A stretch of DNA of 64,000 nucleotides from Streptomyces actinomycinicus (GCF_016741775.1 NZ_JAERRK010000025.1:81519-145518); one strand, 5' to 3'; shown: positions 41,301 to 51,700, counted from the first letter of the stretch. Numbers and translations: made by a program. The notes: a model not told the origin generated them from the sequence alone.

Positions 41301-41316
41301 TCGAACAAAGATTCGA
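41301..41316 (+). promoter_or_regulatory. LexA (SOS) box upstream of dnaE2
   Basis: TCGAACAAAGATTCGA matches the actinobacterial LexA consensus TCGAAC-N4-GTTCGA with one mismatch. It directly follows a TACGAT -10-like hexamer (41293-41298), so LexA would block transcription. It lies 62 bases before the chosen dnaE2 ATG and upstream of the GGGAGG ribosome site. Confidence 0.7.
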
Positions 41317-41377
41317 AATCAGGGGGAGCGGTGCATCACGCAGCGGGCCGAAGGGGGTAGGAGATGGGAGGCGCGCC

Positions 41378-44300
41378 ATGGGCGGGTTTACCCACCTCAA
41401 CGCCGTCTCCGGGTTCTCCACCCGCTTCGGCGCCGCCCACCCCGAGCAGCTCGTCCAGCGCGTCGCCGAACGCGGCATGACCGCCCTGGCCCTGACCGAC
41501 CGCGACGCTGTCACCGGCGCCGTCCGGTTCGCGCAGGCCGCGCTCGAACACGGCATCCGGCCGATCTTCGGCATCAACCTGGCCGTCGCCTCGCTCTCTC
41601 CGGCCCCCGTGCAGCGACTGCGTACCCCGGTCCGCGGCGGCGCCCACGTGTACGAGCCGCCCCACCGCGTCGTCCTGCTCGCCCAGTCCCGCACCGGCTG
41701 GGCCCGGCTGTGTCGGCTGACCTCCGCTGCCCACGCCCACGGCGACGGCCTGCCCCTGCTGACCTGGGACGACCTGCAGCAGCATGCGGGGGAGGGGCTG
41801 ACCGTCCTGCTCGGCCCCGCCTCCGAACCCGTCCGCGCCCTGGCCGCCGGCCGAGGCGATCTCGCCGAACACCTCCTCGCCTCCTGGCGGCAGCTGCCCG
41901 GCATTCAGCTGCGTCTGGAAACCTGCTGGCTCGGCCTCCCCGGTACCGGGCCCGGCTCACTGCGCCTGGCCGCCCGCACCCTCACCCTCGCCGACCAGCT
42001 GGGCATCCCGGCCGTGCTGACCAACGCCGTCCGCTATGCCGATGCCGACCAGCACCGCCTCGCCGACGTCCTGGACGCCGCCCGCCTGCTGCGTCCCATC
42101 GACCGCCGGCACCTCGACTCCGGCGAGCGCTGGCTGAAGGACCCGGCCGCCATGGGCGAGATCGCCCGCCGGATCGCCGCGGCCGCCGGCCACGGCGACG
42201 ACCGCGCGGCCCGCCTGCTGGCCGACACTGCCGCCACGGCCGACGCCTGCGCCGTCGACCCCGTGCAGGATCTCGGTCTGGGCCGGCCTCACTTCCCCGA
42301 ACCCGCCGTCGTCGGCGCCACCGGAGGGCCCGAGCACGCCGCCCGCCTGCTGCGCGAGCGCGCCGAGGCCGGCCTCATCCGCCGCGGCCTCGACCGCGAC
42401 CCCCGCGCCCGCCAGCGCCTGGAGGAAGAGCTCGCGGTCATCCGCATGCTCAAATACGACACCTACTTCCTCACCGTCGCCCAGGTCGTCGCCGACGTCC
42501 GCGAGCTCGGGATCCGGGTCGCCGCTCGCGGCTCCGGCGCTGGCAGCATGGTCAACCACACGCTCGGTATCGCCACCGCGAATCCGCTGGACTTCAATCT
42601 GCTCTTCGAGCGCTTCCTGTCGGTGCGCCGCGCGAGCCTGCCGGACATCGACATCGACGTCGAGTCCGCCCGCCGGCTTGAGGTCTACGACCGCATCATC
42701 GAACGGTTCGGCACCGAGCGCGTCGCAGTCACCGGCATGCCGGAGACCTACCGTGCCCGCCACGCCCTGCGCGACACGGGCCTGGCCCTCGGGATCGCTC
42801 CGCACGAGGTCGACCGGATCGCCAAGTCTTTCCCGCATATCCGGGCCGCCGACATCACCGCAGCGCTCGCCGAACTACCCGAACTACGCCAGCTCGCTCA
42901 GGAGGCCGGCCGCTACCGGCTGCTGTTCGAACTCGCCGAAGGCCTCGATGCCCTCCCGCGCGGCCTGGCCATGCACCCGTGCGGCGTCATCGTGTCCGAC
43001 GCCACCCTCCTTAACCGGCTGCCCGTCCAGCCCACCCCCGGCGGCTACCCCATGGTCCAGATGCCGAAGGAAGGCGTCGAGGATCTGGGGCTGATCAAGC
43101 TGGACGTGCTCGGCGTACGGATGCAGTCCGCGATGGCCCACGCCATCACCGAGATCGAGCGCGTCACCGGCCAAGGCATCGACCTCGACGACCCCCAACA
43201 GGTCCCCCTGGACGACCACTTCGCGTTCAAGCTCATCCAGGACGCCCAGACCCTGGGCCTCTTTCAACTCGAGTCACCTGGCCAGCAGGACCTCCTGTCG
43301 AGGCTGCAGCCCCGCAACGTCGCCGACGTCATCGCCGACATCAGCCTCTTCCGCCCCGGCCCAGTCGCCGGCGGCATGCCCGAGCAGTACATCGCCGCCC
43401 GACACGGCGCCGCCCCCACCTACCCCCACCCCGACCTCGAGCCGGTACTCGCCGATACCTACGGGGTCGTCATCTGGCACGAACAGATCATCGAGATCAT
43501 CGCCACGCTCACCGGCTGCGACCGCGCCCTGGCCGAAGTCGCCCGCCGCTGCCTCGCCGACCCCGACCGGCTGCCCCGCCTACGGGACTGGTTCCACCGC
43601 ACCGCCGCCGCCCGCGGCTACACCCCCGACGTCCTCACCCACGTCTGGAAGATCATCGAAGCGTTCGGGGCATACGGCTTCTGCCGCGCCCACGCCGTTG
43701 CCTTCGCCGTCCCCGCCCTTCAGTCAGCCTGGCTCAAAGCCCATTACCCGGCGTTCTTGCTGGCCGGCCTCCTCGAACACGACCCCGGCATGTGGCCCAA
43801 GCGGGTCCTGATCCAAGACGCTCGCCGTCGCGGCGTCGCGGTCCTGCCCGTCGACGTCAACCACTCCAAGGTCACCCACACCGTCGAACGCGCTCCCGAC
43901 GGCACCTGGGCGGTCCGCCTCGCCCTCTCCGGTGTCCGCGGCATCCACACTGACGAGGCCGAGCGCATCGCCGCCGGCCAGCCCTACGCCTCGCTGTCCG
44001 ACCTGTGGCAGCGCGCCCGCCCCAACCGGCCCACGGCCGAACGCCTCGCCCAGGCCGGTGTCCTCGACAGCCTGCGCGGCAACCTGACCCGCCGCGACCT
44101 GCTGCTGCAGATCACCGAACTGCACCGCCAGTACCGCGGCCGCCCCCTCGGCGACGGACAACTCCCCATCGCCCTCACCGACCAGCACGCCGCCACCCCG
44201 TCCGGGCTGCCCGAGATGACCAGCCGCGAAGCCCTCAACGCGGAACTGCACATCCTCGGCGTCGACGTCAGCCGCCACCTGATGGACCACCACCATCAGC

Positions 44301-44818
44301 TGCTGCGTGAACTCGGCGCCACCGACGCCGCCCACCTGAAGCGACTGCGCCCCGGCCAGCAGGTCCTCGTCGCCGGCGTCCGCGCCTCCACCCAGACCCC
44401 GCCCATCCGCTCGGGGAAACGGATCATCTTCGTCACCCTCGAAGACGGCTCAGGCCTCGTGGACCTGGCCTTCTTCGAAGACTCCCACCAGGCCTGCGCT
44501 CACACGATCTTCCACAGCGGACTCCTCCTCGTCCGCGGAATCGTCCAGCGCCGCGGCGAACGCAACACCGTCACCGGCTCGATGGTCTGGGACCTCGAGC
44601 AACTCGCCGCCGCCCGCCGCGACCACGGCCCCGAAGCCGTCCAGCGCCTCCTCGGCGTCGACGCCGACGTGCCACCGGCCCCGCGCACCGAACCGCGCCG
44701 CACCATCACCCACGAAACCGGCGCCGCCCTCCACCCGTGGGCCGACCTCCAGCCCGCCGGGCAGCGCGCCGCCGACCTCACCAAACTCGGCCACACCAGC
44801 CCCGGAAGCGCCGGGTGA
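41378..44818 (+). CDS. dnaE2: Error-prone DNA polymerase III alpha subunit (DnaE2 type)
   Basis: ATG at 41378 is chosen because GGGAGG lies 6 bases upstream; a start at 41297 would include the LexA box. 1146 residues. The PHP domain opens with THLNAVSGFSTR, where the usual HLH is HLN, so PHP exonuclease activity is doubtful. Catalytic aspartates are in SLPDIDIDVE (about 420-429). Thumb, fingers and a C-terminal OB fold (QQVLVAGVRAS...FVTLEDGSGLVDLAFF) follow. DnaE2 performs translesion synthesis, usually with ImuB and the beta clamp. An imuB-like gene overlaps its stop and a dnaN copy lies at 14.8 kb. Confidence 0.9.
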   Translation: MGGFTHLNAVSGFSTRFGAAHPEQLVQRVAERGMTALALTDRDAVTGAVRFAQAALEHGIRPIFGINLAVASLSPAPVQRLRTPVRGGAHVYEPPHRVVLLAQSRTGWARLCRLTSAAHAHGDGLPLLTWDDLQQHAGEGLTVLLGPASEPVRALAAGRGDLAEHLLASWRQLPGIQLRLETCWLGLPGTGPGSLRLAARTLTLADQLGIPAVLTNAVRYADADQHRLADVLDAARLLRPIDRRHLDSGERWLKDPAAMGEIARRIAAAAGHGDDRAARLLADTAATADACAVDPVQDLGLGRPHFPEPAVVGATGGPEHAARLLRERAEAGLIRRGLDRDPRARQRLEEELAVIRMLKYDTYFLTVAQVVADVRELGIRVAARGSGAGSMVNHTLGIATANPLDFNLLFERFLSVRRASLPDIDIDVESARRLEVYDRIIERFGTERVAVTGMPETYRARHALRDTGLALGIAPHEVDRIAKSFPHIRAADITAALAELPELRQLAQEAGRYRLLFELAEGLDALPRGLAMHPCGVIVSDATLLNRLPVQPTPGGYPMVQMPKEGVEDLGLIKLDVLGVRMQSAMAHAITEIERVTGQGIDLDDPQQVPLDDHFAFKLIQDAQTLGLFQLESPGQQDLLSRLQPRNVADVIADISLFRPGPVAGGMPEQYIAARHGAAPTYPHPDLEPVLADTYGVVIWHEQIIEIIATLTGCDRALAEVARRCLADPDRLPRLRDWFHRTAAARGYTPDVLTHVWKIIEAFGAYGFCRAHAVAFAVPALQSAWLKAHYPAFLLAGLLEHDPGMWPKRVLIQDARRRGVAVLPVDVNHSKVTHTVERAPDGTWAVRLALSGVRGIHTDEAERIAAGQPYASLSDLWQRARPNRPTAERLAQAGVLDSLRGNLTRRDLLLQITELHRQYRGRPLGDGQLPIALTDQHAATPSGLPEMTSREALNAELHILGVDVSRHLMDHHHQLLRELGATDAAHLKRLRPGQQVLVAGVRASTQTPPIRSGKRIIFVTLEDGSGLVDLAFFEDSHQACAHTIFHSGLLLVRGIVQRRGERNTVTGSMVWDLEQLAAARRDHGPEAVQRLLGVDADVPPAPRTEPRRTITHETGAALHPWADLQPAGQRAADLTKLGHTSPGSAG

Positions 44819-45813
44819 GCACCATGACCCACGAGCGCGCCATCCTGCGCATCCACTTCCACCACAGCGGCAACGAGGACCTCTACCACCAGCTGCTGAC
44901 CGTCCTCGACGGGATCTCCCCCCGCTGGCAGGCCCAGCCCCCGACCGCCGCCGACCACGACATCACCGGCGCGCTGAAGTACTTCGACCGCCATCCTCGC
45001 GACCTGGCCCAGCTCATCGCGCTCCGAGCCGCCGCCCTGTACGGCACCCAGACCACCATCGGCGGCGGCAACTCGATCCTCATCGCCGCCATGGCCGCCG
45101 ACGCCACCCCACCCGGCCGCATCACCATCATTGACCCCACCCCGGACGCGATCGCCGCGTTCCTCAGCCCCCGCCCCGTCCATGCCCTGCCCGGCATCGG
45201 CCCCGCCACCGCCACCCTCCTGACCCGGCATGGCCTGCACACCATCGGCGCCCTCGCCGACACCCCACTGCTCACCCTGCAGCGCCTCCTCGGCAAGACC
45301 ACCGGCCGAGAGATCGCCGACCGAGCCCGAGGCCACGACCCCCGCCCCGTCACCCCAGGCACCGCCCCCGCCTCCCGCACCGCCCGCCACGACTTCACCC
45401 ACGACGAACTCGACCCCGGCCAGCACCGCCGCGCCATCCTCGCCCTGGCCGAACAACTCGGCACGGGCCTCCGCCACACCCACGACGCTGCCGGCACCCT
45501 CACCCTCGACGTCCGCTACGCCGACCGCTCCCACACCACCCGCACCCGCACCCTGCCCGAAGCCACCAACCACTCCGCCGCCCTCACCCACGCCGCCCAC
45601 CGCATCTACGACCACCTCGGCCTCCAGCGCGCCCGCGTGCGCACCATCACCCTGCGCGCCTCCGCACTGCGCCCCGCAACCGCCGCCCACCACCAGCTCC
45701 TCCTCGACGCGAGCGACGACAAAGCACGCCGCATCGAGCAGGCGGCCGACGCCGCCCGCGCCCGCTTCGGACCCGACGCCGTCTTCCCGGCCTCCCTGGC
45801 CCCCTCACCCTGA
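44815..45813 (+). CDS. imuB: ImuB/DinB-like Y-family protein lacking catalytic residues
   Basis: GTG at 44815 overlaps the dnaE2 stop (GTGA); ATG at 44824 is also possible. 332 residues. The central ALPGIGPATATLLTRHGLHTIGALADTP and TIGGGNSILIAAMAAD match the DinB palm/thumb and HhH, and the C-terminus reads as a little-finger domain. The N-terminal D-x-D-x-F-F box is ILRIHFHHSGNED and the SxDE box is absent; the palm/fingers are about 65 residues shorter than in DinB. So it is probably a catalytically dead adaptor, as ImuB is in mycobacteria, rather than a working Pol IV. Confidence 0.78.
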   Translation: MSTMTHERAILRIHFHHSGNEDLYHQLLTVLDGISPRWQAQPPTAADHDITGALKYFDRHPRDLAQLIALRAAALYGTQTTIGGGNSILIAAMAADATPPGRITIIDPTPDAIAAFLSPRPVHALPGIGPATATLLTRHGLHTIGALADTPLLTLQRLLGKTTGREIADRARGHDPRPVTPGTAPASRTARHDFTHDELDPGQHRRAILALAEQLGTGLRHTHDAAGTLTLDVRYADRSHTTRTRTLPEATNHSAALTHAAHRIYDHLGLQRARVRTITLRASALRPATAAHHQLLLDASDDKARRIEQAADAARARFGPDAVFPASLAPSP

Positions 45814-45878
45814 CCGCTCAACGCCCGGCCGCGCACCACTTCCCCGCTTCCCGGGCAAGCCCCCACCCCTACGATGCG

Positions 45879-46439
45879 GTGGTGCGGAACACCAAAGCGT
45901 TCAAAGAAGCTGTAGCGCAGACTCTCGCCGAACTGGCCCGCCGGGGTGTGACCCTCACGCCGGCGACGGTGGAGGACACCATCGAACGGAACGTCCAGGC
46001 GGTGGCCAACCAGCTCCGCATCCAGGTGCGCTCAGCCTGGAGGTACTTCGACGCCTCCGCACTCGCCGACAGCCTTGCCCAGAGCGTGCGGGAATTCGAA
46101 GACGGGACCGACGAAGAGGTCGGGCAAGCACCCCTGCCGCCCCAGGGCAACCCCGAGTTGGCCCTGATCCTGGCGGGCGTGCCGGACGCCCTGGCTCAAA
46201 CCGGCGGAGACCTGTACGCCGTCATCATCAACGTCGCCGTCAATGCGTGGATGGCCGGCCACATCCACGGAGAAGACGGCTGCCAGGGATGCGACGGCAG
46301 CCGCGGCCCCTCCGGCCACGACTGGGAGGCCCGCATGCGCACCCTCACACAGATGCAGCCCGACATCACCAAGTGGTTCGACCGAGACGTGTGGACCAGC
46401 GCCTTGAACAGCACCGGCTTCACCGTCACCCGCCACTGA
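45879..46439 (+). CDS. Hypothetical 186-aa protein after imuB
   Basis: GTG at 45879 (or 45882), without a strong ribosome site. The first 85 residues are helical and acidic; a DGCQGCDGSRGPSGHDWEAR segment (about 130-149) holds two Cys and His. It may follow the dnaE2-imuB mRNA, 65 bases downstream. Not recognised. Confidence 0.55.
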   Translation: MVRNTKAFKEAVAQTLAELARRGVTLTPATVEDTIERNVQAVANQLRIQVRSAWRYFDASALADSLAQSVREFEDGTDEEVGQAPLPPQGNPELALILAGVPDALAQTGGDLYAVIINVAVNAWMAGHIHGEDGCQGCDGSRGPSGHDWEARMRTLTQMQPDITKWFDRDVWTSALNSTGFTVTRH

Positions 46440-46964
46440 ACGACCCGCTCTGCTGTCCCCGGCCGCAGCGCCCGGGACAGGCTTGCCCACCCTCGAGCGG
46501 CAGAGCTTGCCCCGGCTCAGGGGGCGGCTTGCCCACCGAGTGATCCGCCCTCAGCCGACGGTCGGTGGCGGGCGGCATCTCAAACGTCGTTGGCGTGACG
46601 ACGCTGCCGACACGGACCCGCCGTCCTCGGCCGGCGGGTACACGACGACAGCCGGCGTGCCGACCATGTACTCAGGGGCGGCGTGGACCTCGAGAGCGCA
46701 TGCGGGACGGTAGAGGTATTCGTACGCTGGTGTAGGTCCTCGCGGACCGTGTCATCTGCCGGGGCTCTGACCTCGGCTTCTCATGGTGTCTCACGCGATG
46801 TCATCCGCCGGAGTCTCAGAGGCCGCGTCATTTCCTCAGCTCTTCTGTTCGATGCAAGCCGCTGACCAGCGACATGACGTCGGCGTGAGACTGCGGCGGA
46901 GAAAATGACACGAAAACTGAGACCCTACAGCTGGTGATGCTCGGGGCTACCGCGGAGGTCACCC
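46440..46964. other. Gene-free stretch with IS-end-like repeats
   Basis: 525 bases with no convincing gene. It contains two direct and one inverted copy of a related sequence (next entry), suggesting the remains of an insertion sequence between the polymerase operon and ku. Confidence 0.45.
46749..46911. repeat. Direct and inverted repeats, possible IS21-type terminal repeats
   Basis: GTGTCATCTGCCGGGGCTCT (46749 on) and ATGTCATCCGCCGGAGTCTC (46798 on) are direct copies; the complement of 46885-46911 starts GTGTCATTTTCTCCGCCGCA. Multiple related terminal repeats are a feature of IS21-family ends. No istA or istB gene is present, so this is at most a remnant. Confidence 0.4.
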
Positions 46965-47900
46965 ATGCCCCGAACCATCTGGAGCGGTGCGATCAGCTTC
47001 GGCCTGGTCAGCGTGCCGATCAACGTGGTTGGCGCGACCGAGGACCACAGCATCAGGTTCCACCAATACCACCTCGAGGACATGGGCCGAGTGCGGTACC
47101 GCAAGGTCTGTGAGCTGGAGGACCGCGAGGTCGACCAGTCCGAGATCGGCAAGGGCTACGAGCTGTCGAAGACCCAGGTCATCCCCATCACCGACGAGGA
47201 TCTCAGCAACCTCCCGCTGCCGACAGCGAAGGCCATCGAGATCGACGCCTTCGTGCCCCTGGAGTCCATCGACCCGCTGAAGATCGCCGAGGGCTACTAC
47301 CTCCAGCCGTCCAGCCCGGTCGCGGCCAAGCCGTACAAGCTCCTCGTCCAGGCCCTCGGCCGCTCCAGCAAGGTGGCCGTCGCGAAGTACGCCTGGTCCG
47401 GTCGGGAGAGACTGGGACTGCTCCGCGTCCGCGACGACGTCCTGGTCCTCCACGCCATGCGCTGGCCGGACGAGATCCGCGACCCCGCCGAGCTGTTGCC
47501 GCCGCCGGTTGAGGTGTCGGAGCAGGAGATCGAGGGCGCGCTCGCCCTCATGGACACGATGACGGTGGATGAGTTGGTGGGCCCCGACTTTGAGGACCGG
47601 TACACCGAGGCCATGGCCCAGATCATCGAGGCCAAGCGCGAGGAGAAGCCGCTCCCTGAGGCGCCCGAGCCGGAGCAGCCGGCCCAAGTGCTCGACTTGA
47701 TGGCCGCGCTGAACGAGTCGGTGCAGAAGGTTAAGGCGTCCCGCGGTGAGGGCACCGGCCCGGCCGAGGTGCACGAGCTGCCGAAGCCGAAGAAGACGGC
47801 CGCGAAGAAGCCGGCGACCAAGAAGGCCGAAGCCAAGAAGGCGACCGCGAAGAAGGCGACCGCGAAGAAGGCGACAGGGCGGAAGCCGAAGAGCGCCTGA
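46965..47900 (+). CDS. ku: Ku protein (bacterial NHEJ)
   Basis: ATG with GGAGG 7 bases upstream; 311 residues. The conserved N-terminus MPRTIWSGAISFGLVSVPI, then RVRYRKVCELEDREV, the PLPTAKAIEIDAFV strand and LVLHAMRWPDEIR are diagnostic. After the core (about 255) a Lys/Ala-rich tail (KKTAAKKPATKKAEAKKAT) extends DNA binding, as in Streptomyces Ku. The homodimer threads onto DNA ends and recruits ligase. A minimal ligase is encoded 12 kb upstream. Located after the IS-like remnant. Confidence 0.95.
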   Translation: MPRTIWSGAISFGLVSVPINVVGATEDHSIRFHQYHLEDMGRVRYRKVCELEDREVDQSEIGKGYELSKTQVIPITDEDLSNLPLPTAKAIEIDAFVPLESIDPLKIAEGYYLQPSSPVAAKPYKLLVQALGRSSKVAVAKYAWSGRERLGLLRVRDDVLVLHAMRWPDEIRDPAELLPPPVEVSEQEIEGALALMDTMTVDELVGPDFEDRYTEAMAQIIEAKREEKPLPEAPEPEQPAQVLDLMAALNESVQKVKASRGEGTGPAEVHELPKPKKTAAKKPATKKAEAKKATAKKATAKKATGRKPKSA

Positions 47901-47969
47901 GGTGCGGCAGGCGTAGGGACACGGCCGCGGTGACGGGGCTCTCTGGTTCACCGACGTAGATTCGGATGT

Positions 47970-48152
47970 ATGAACGACTCCGTCAGACGCATCGATCCCT
48001 CGACTGACCCTGCATCGGCAGCGATCATGCTCGGCTGCAGGCCCGATCAAATCGGCCCATGCGCGCGGTGCCAGGGACTCACAGTTCGGTACGGCAACAA
48101 CGCCCAGCTCGTCTGCCCGGCCTGCCGCGCCAAGGAGCAGCCGGCTACCTAG
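47970..48152 (+). CDS. Small zinc-ribbon protein, 60 aa
   Basis: ATG start; TAGATT 6 bases upstream could be a -10 box of a leaderless transcript. CARC (about 31-34) and CPAC (about 50-53) form a zinc ribbon. No family is recognised. Confidence 0.5.
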   Translation: MNDSVRRIDPSTDPASAAIMLGCRPDQIGPCARCQGLTVRYGNNAQLVCPACRAKEQPAT

Positions 48153-48633
48153 CCGCGTTGATGCCAGGCAGCGTGGGGTGCGGCGTACGGGTCCTCGGCA
48201 ACCGGTGTGCTGCTCCGCCGGCCGGCCGGAGGCAGTTGCTTCCTTAGTGGGCCCCACCGTTGCCTGGACAGTGGGCTGCACCGTTGCACCGAGAGTTGCA
48301 CCGAGAGTTGCAGCACCCCTCCGCGCAGATCCGGCGTTCTCCCAGCTCACCCCCCATGGGCAAGCCACTCGCCCTTACCGACACCTCTTTCTCCGCGTAA
48401 GTCGGAGGAAGAGGATTTAGTTCAGCACAGGCCAGCACAGCCCAGAGTTCAGCCCATCCAGGCTTCGTCCGCTCGTCCCGCCGGTGCCCGGCCGGCCAGG
48501 GCTGCCGCTGGGTCCGCCGTCGGCCCGCTCAGGGGGCGCGGCGGGCGGGTGCGCGCGCACGCGCGCGTGGCGTCGCGCGAGCCGCTGACCAGCGGAGATT
48601 CTCAAGAAAGTGCCCGGGAATCACTTCCGTTAA

Positions 48634-48654
48634 GTGATGAAAGTGCGGTATCTT
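48634..48654 (+). promoter_or_regulatory. Class 2 promoter A
   Basis: GTGATGAAAGTGCGG followed by TATCTT (48649-48654) as -10. The distance of 15 bases from the G of GTGATG to the -10 box is the same in all six copies (48634, 53453, 55090, 55491, 59214, 62670). The predicted mRNA start at 48661 is the G of GTTGG, 7 bases after the box. Confidence 0.7.
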
Positions 48655-48660
48655 TGTCTC

Positions 48661-48698
48661 GTTGGTTGGTCGGTGGCACGGCCCCCAACACCGAAGCC
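48661..48698 (+). promoter_or_regulatory. Class 2 leader A
   Basis: GTTGG at the predicted transcript 5' end, a short stem (GGTCG with CGGCC, one wobble) around the loop GTGGCA, then ACACCGAAGCCACGCACC, ribosome site GGAGGA and the ATG at 48728. It shares loop and ACCGAAG box with the other class 2 leaders. Confidence 0.65.
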
Positions 48699-48727
48699 AC
48701 GCACCCCTCACCACGGAGGACTCCCCT

Positions 48728-51700
48728 ATGTCGCACGCGGTCATGATCACCACTCCCGCCGGCAACGCCATGGAAGGGCACGGCCTTACGGACGCGCGCA
48801 TCATCCTTGCCTCGGATGCCGACCTGCACCCGGAGCGGCAGGGACTGAGCATGACGCGTCGCGCGGTTGCGTACTCCGTGTACAACCCCGCGACGGAGCG
48901 GTACAGCCTGGTGACCCTTGACGGCCGGTGGATCATCCCGGGGCGGGAGGGCTACAAGACTCGGGGCCCGGTGGCGACGTACGCGCGGAAGAACATCGCG
49001 GATGTGCGCCCGGACGGGCTTGTGATCCTGGAACCGGTGCGGCACAACGGTCGGTACGCGGTAACGCGGTTCGGGGGGCGTAAGGCGGGCATCTGCCGTC
49101 GGCAGATCCACCACGCGACGCGCGGGGGGTACGGGTTCGAGTGTTCGTGTGGCGCTGTTGTGACCCCGGACGCCGTTCGCCGTGAGGGGTTCACGATCGT
49201 GTCCGACGGCCGTTCGGGTACTCACAATGTGGCGTACGCCGTGCGGTCTGAGCACGGGATTGAGTGGTCGGCGGATGTGGCCATGACGGCGGACGCGCCC
49301 GTGGTCGTGGCTACGCCGTTCCGACCGGCTGCCGAGGTGATCGCCGAGGGCCACGCCCGTAAGGCGGCAGAGACTGCCGCCGTGGCGGAGCCCGCGCCCG
49401 TTCCGGCGCCCGTCGCGGACGTCGACACCCCGGACGTTCCGGCAGACGCTGAGGCCCCGTTCTGCGCGCCCTACAGCGTGGCCGAGTACAGCTTCACGCC
49501 GGCCGTGTCGGTGGTCGGCCGTATCGCGTACGGCGCACCTAAGCCCGTCAAGCGCTGGAAGGTCGTCGACGCGAACGGGCGTGTTGCCTCCGATGATCAC
49601 CTGTCGCGGCTCGCAGCGGACACCCGCGCCGACTTCCTGAACGGCGAGTCGGGCCACGCGCAGACTCCCGACACGTGCCCGGAAGGCACCCCGGACCATG
49701 TCGGTCCCCTGGTCAGTGTAGGCGCGCACGGTCGCGCCTACGTCACAGGCGGGGGCGCGCGACTGAACATCGAGTCGGCGGACGGGCGCGCCCGATTCAC
49801 GCTGCACACCGTGCCGGATGAGGCACACCAGGAAGCGCGCGACGGGTTCCACAAGCGTGCGCGGGAACTGTCCGGGGAGATCGTCAAGCGTGCCGACGGG
49901 CACCCCGTGTTCAAGCCCGCGAAGGTTCAGATGTGGTCGGGCAAGCCCGCGCCGCGTAAAGCGTTCGCGCCTAAGGACTACGCCCCGGGCGCGATGCTGG
50001 CCTGGACTGTCGACGGGGTCCGCTACACCGGGCAGGTGTGGGCGAACCGTGTGAGCTCCGGGAAGTGGAACGGCGACCGGGGTGAGTGCTCGGCGGTAGT
50101 GGTGGCGACAGTTGACGGCCGTCGGGCGCGGCGTGATGAGGCAGTGTGCCTGCCGTTCGTGCACGGCTCGCGCCGCAAGAGCACATACGCGTTCGTGGCG
50201 ACTCAGCAGGGGAACGCGGACGTTGAGGTGATCGCCCCGGAGTGCGCGTCGGACGGTCTGTTTGATGTGGTAGCCACGACCGGTGACCCGGTTGAGGGAT
50301 GGGAGTCGGAGGGTGGCTACGTCCCGGGCGTTGAGCCTGCTGACGCTCCGGCGGAGCCTGCCGACACTGTCGAGCCTGCCCCGGCGGAGGTACCGGCGGA
50401 GACTTCCGAGCCTGCCGACGCTCCGGCGGAGGTTCAGGCAGGTGAGCACTGCCCCCGCTGCGACCGGAACACGCTGTACGGCATCGAGTGCGCCTACTGC
50501 GGCCACGTGATCATCACGGCTTTGATCGGCAGTGGCCCGCGCCTGTGCCCGGCGGAGGAAAAGGCTATGGCTACGGGCCGTCAGTACTGCCCGCGCTGCT
50601 TCACGGTCGGTGTGGCGCTGTACGCGGCGACGCTGCACACGGGGCGCGGGTACGTGTGCGCCGAGTGCTACACGTGGGTAGGGCGCCGTCTGCCCGAGGC
50701 TGGTCCGGCGCCGGTCAAGGCTCCGGCCGGTGAGGTTATCCGGGCCGCGCGGGCAGCGCGCAGGGAGGCGGAGGAGTCGGGCGCGAGCGTCGGCGAGATT
50801 CACCGCGCTGGGGAGGCCGCGCGCAAGGCGGTCGCCGCGGCGTACGGGCAGCGTCCGGCGGACGTGATCAGCGACCCGTGCAGCGTGGACGCGTGGGAGG
50901 GCGAGGGCGGGGCGTGCATCGGCGTCGACCGGCCCAGCGCGCCGGACGCTGGATCGGGTGCTGAGCCCGTCGGCACCGACCCCTCTCCGGAAATGGGTAC
51001 ATGTACCGCTCCGGCCGTTGACGTCACCCCGGCACTCCCTGACCTCGTGAGCGACCCGTGCAGCGTGGACGCGTGGGAGGGCGAGGGCGGCGCCGTGCCC
51101 GCCGTCGAGGCGCCGCGCGCCTGCCTTGTGGCGGAGCGGCCCGGCCTGGACCCGTACGCTGTCCGTCCGGCCGTGGCCCAGTGGGCCACCACCCCGGGCA
51201 CCAACTACCGGAGCGCGACGCTGTCTTGCGCGGGGGAGGAGTACCGCGTCTATCACGCCCCTGATGCGGTGCTGCCCTACACGGTGCGTCGGACCGTCGG
51301 CGGCGCCGACGTCGACCTGGGAGGCTGGGTCGGCATGGACGACGTTCGCGCGATCGTCCGGGCTGACCGCCGCCGCAGTGCCGCCCTGGAAGCGGACCGC
51401 CGCCGTGTCGAGCAGGAACAGCGGCGCGCGGCCTACCGGTTGCAGGGGCAGCGGCGGCAGGCCCCCGTACGGCTGACTGCGGAAGAGCGCCTGGCTATCG
51501 CCCGTCGGACGGAGGAGAAGCATCGTCCCGTGGCTGCGGAACTCTACGTCTCGCCGATCACAGGAAGGGCGGTGCTGGCCTGGGTGTGCGGGACGTGCGA
51601 CACCACGCACGATGACCACCTGTGGAGGCCGCAGACCATCGGCGGGAGCTACCGCACTCCGCTGTCCGTCGACCGGGCCACCCTTACTGCCCTGGTGGAA

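Larger units (their letters stand above)
48153..48727. other. Intergenic region before the 1127-aa gene, with tandem repeat
   Basis: 575 bases without a credible gene. GTTGCACCGAGA occurs twice in tandem (48283-48306), followed by a partial third copy. GCGCGCGCACGCGCGCG-like sequence lies at 48550-48566. The region ends with a class 2 promoter and leader. Confidence 0.5.

Noticed and set aside
46483..46865. Short open frames in the IS-like gap
   Set aside because: No ribosome sites and no protein-like composition; they lie over the repeats.
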